Shown here: one piece after another, positions 14,116-14,983 of the stretch
Layout: each line of letters opens with the position of its first letter
Position numbering within the stretch: position 1 is the stretch's first letter
Assembly: GCA_007120555.1 (NCBI GenBank)
Contig: SKNL01000182.1
Location: 1-14,983 of the forward strand
Length of the DNA stretch: 14,983 nucleotides
Origin: Balneolales bacterium
Lineage (GTDB): Bacteria; Bacteroidota; Rhodothermia; Balneolales; Natronogracilivirgulaceae
Direction of reading: 5' to 3'
Position numbers and translations under genes: made by a program
The notes under the pieces: generated by a model
What the model was told of the DNA's origin: nothing
The model's database searches: none
Seen by the model: the letters and a program-made list of their open reading frames with translations, nothing else

Positions 14116-14983
14116 TTGATTTGCGCAGTGATACGGTTACCTGTCCCACCGACGGTATGTGGAATGCCATGCACAAGGCCGCCGTCGGGGATGATGTGTT
14201 CGGAGAGGATCCCGGACTCATTGCACTGGAAGAGAAAGTGGCGGACCTTTTCGGGATGGAAAAGGGGGTGTTTGTACCCAGTGGGACAATGGGCAACCAG
14301 ATCGGCCTGAAAGTGCACACGCAGCCGGCCGACGAAGTCATCATCGATGAAAACGCCCACATATTCCACTCAGAGGGGGCGGCGGGCGGACTCATTTCCG
14401 GGATTCAGCTTCGGCCCCTTCCCGGTGAGCGCGGCGTCCTGAACACCACGCTGGTCCGGTCGGCTATCCGCAACCGCAACGACTGGGATCCGCATACCCG
14501 TGTTGTTGCGCTGGAAAATACGTCCAACAAGGGGGGCGGCACATGCTATCCTTTTCATGTGATGCAAGATCTGTATCAGCTTGCCGGTGAAAAGGGTCTC
14601 GCCTTGCATCTGGATGGGGCAAGGATCTGGAATGCGGCCGTTGCAACCGGGACCGCGCTTCGGGAGTATGGGGCGGTATGTGATACCATGTCCGTATGTT
14701 TCAGCAAGGGACTGGGTGCGCCGGTCGGATCCATGCTGCTTGGCAGGGAGGACGTGATCAAAAAGGCCCGGCGTTTCCGCAAGATCCTTGGAGGGGGAAT
14801 GAGGCAGGCGGGAATGCTTGCTGCAGCGGCATCCTATGCCCTGGATCACCATTTTGAGAAACTGGAGGGTGATCACAGAAAGGCGAAGAAACTGGCGGAA
14901 GCCTTGGCCGGTTCAACAAGTTTCCACATCGATCCCGGACATGTCGAAACAAATATCGTGCTCTTCAGGGTGACCAAAGGCAC
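14112..14983 (+). CDS. ltaE: Low-specificity L-threonine aldolase, first 290 residues (3' truncated by window edge)
   Basis: The frame opens at ATG 14112 inside the ATGA overlap with lysA and is still open at the window end, giving 290 residues of an expected roughly 340. It is a fold-type I PLP enzyme that cleaves threonine or allo-threonine to glycine and acetaldehyde. The start MIDLRSDTVTCPTDGMWNAM and the block VGDDVFGEDPGLIALEEKVA are diagnostic of the family. VPSGTMGNQIG (55-65) binds the cofactor phosphate. LHLDGARIWNAAV (165-177) carries D168, which pairs with the pyridine nitrogen, and R171. K199 in SVCFSKGLGAPVGS is the PLP Schiff-base lysine, followed by KILGGGMRQAGMLAAA. No defect is visible in the part shown. 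The pairing with lysA suggests an amino-acid metabolism unit. Confidence 0.93.
   Translation, partial: MIDLRSDTVTCPTDGMWNAMHKAAVGDDVFGEDPGLIALEEKVADLFGMEKGVFVPSGTMGNQIGLKVHTQPADEVIIDENAHIFHSEGAAGGLISGIQLRPLPGERGVLNTTLVRSAIRNRNDWDPHTRVVALENTSNKGGGTCYPFHVMQDLYQLAGEKGLALHLDGARIWNAAVATGTALREYGAVCDTMSVCFSKGLGAPVGSMLLGREDVIKKARRFRKILGGGMRQAGMLAAAASYALDHHFEKLEGDHRKAKKLAEALAGSTSFHIDPGHVETNIVLFRVTKG

Noticed and set aside
1..14983. tRNA, rRNA, CRISPR, insertion sequence or prophage elements
   Set aside because: I looked for cloverleaf ends, spaced repeats, transposase or integrase motifs and terminal inverted repeats and saw none. Nearly all of the window is explained by housekeeping coding regions.

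Overview
The window is a gene-dense chromosomal segment with ordinary housekeeping genes and no phage, transposon, CRISPR or RNA-gene signal. Several features suggest a Bacteroidota/Balneolota-like (Rhodothermia-type) bacterium: an Hc1-like mini-histone, many lipoprotein and exported peptidase or hydrolase genes, few strong Shine-Dalgarno sequences, tight ATGA gene overlaps and a roughly balanced base composition. That placement is an inference from gene content; no marker here proves it.

Layout. (1) Positions 1-2480, plus strand: the 3' end of thymidylate synthase, dihydrofolate reductase, and a lipoprotein M1-family metallopeptidase, packed head to tail. (2) 2481-2600: a convergent spacer with a short 22-bp tandem repeat. 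(3) 2601-5127, minus strand: an HD-domain phosphohydrolase followed four bases later by an exported FecR-like/fibronectin-like protein. (4) 5128-5312: a divergent promoter region. (5) 5313-6389, plus strand: an M42-family aminopeptidase. (6) 6390-6900: terminators, and on the minus strand a 57-residue histone H1/Hc1-like protein with its own terminator, RBS dyad and candidate promoter. (7) 6901-12765, minus strand: a four-gene unit transcribed in the order penicillin-acylase-fold protein, NagZ-type GH3 lipoprotein, two-domain cytidine deaminase, ArgB-like protein. (8) 12847-14983, plus strand: diaminopimelate decarboxylase coupled by an ATGA overlap to a low-specificity threonine aldolase that runs off the window.

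The genes fit nucleotide and folate metabolism (thyA, folA, HD hydrolase, cytidine deaminase), peptide turnover (M1, M42), and cell-wall precursor supply and recycling (lysA, nagZ). The most unusual part is the 6901-12765 unit. Three of its four products look wholly or partly catalytically degenerate. The penicillin-acylase-like protein has Ala where the N-terminal nucleophile Ser should be and lacks the following oxyanion-region segment. The cytidine deaminase carries a dead N-terminal copy of its own fold ahead of an intact one. The ArgB-like protein lacks the usual kinase active-site motifs. Only NagZ and the second deaminase domain look fully active.
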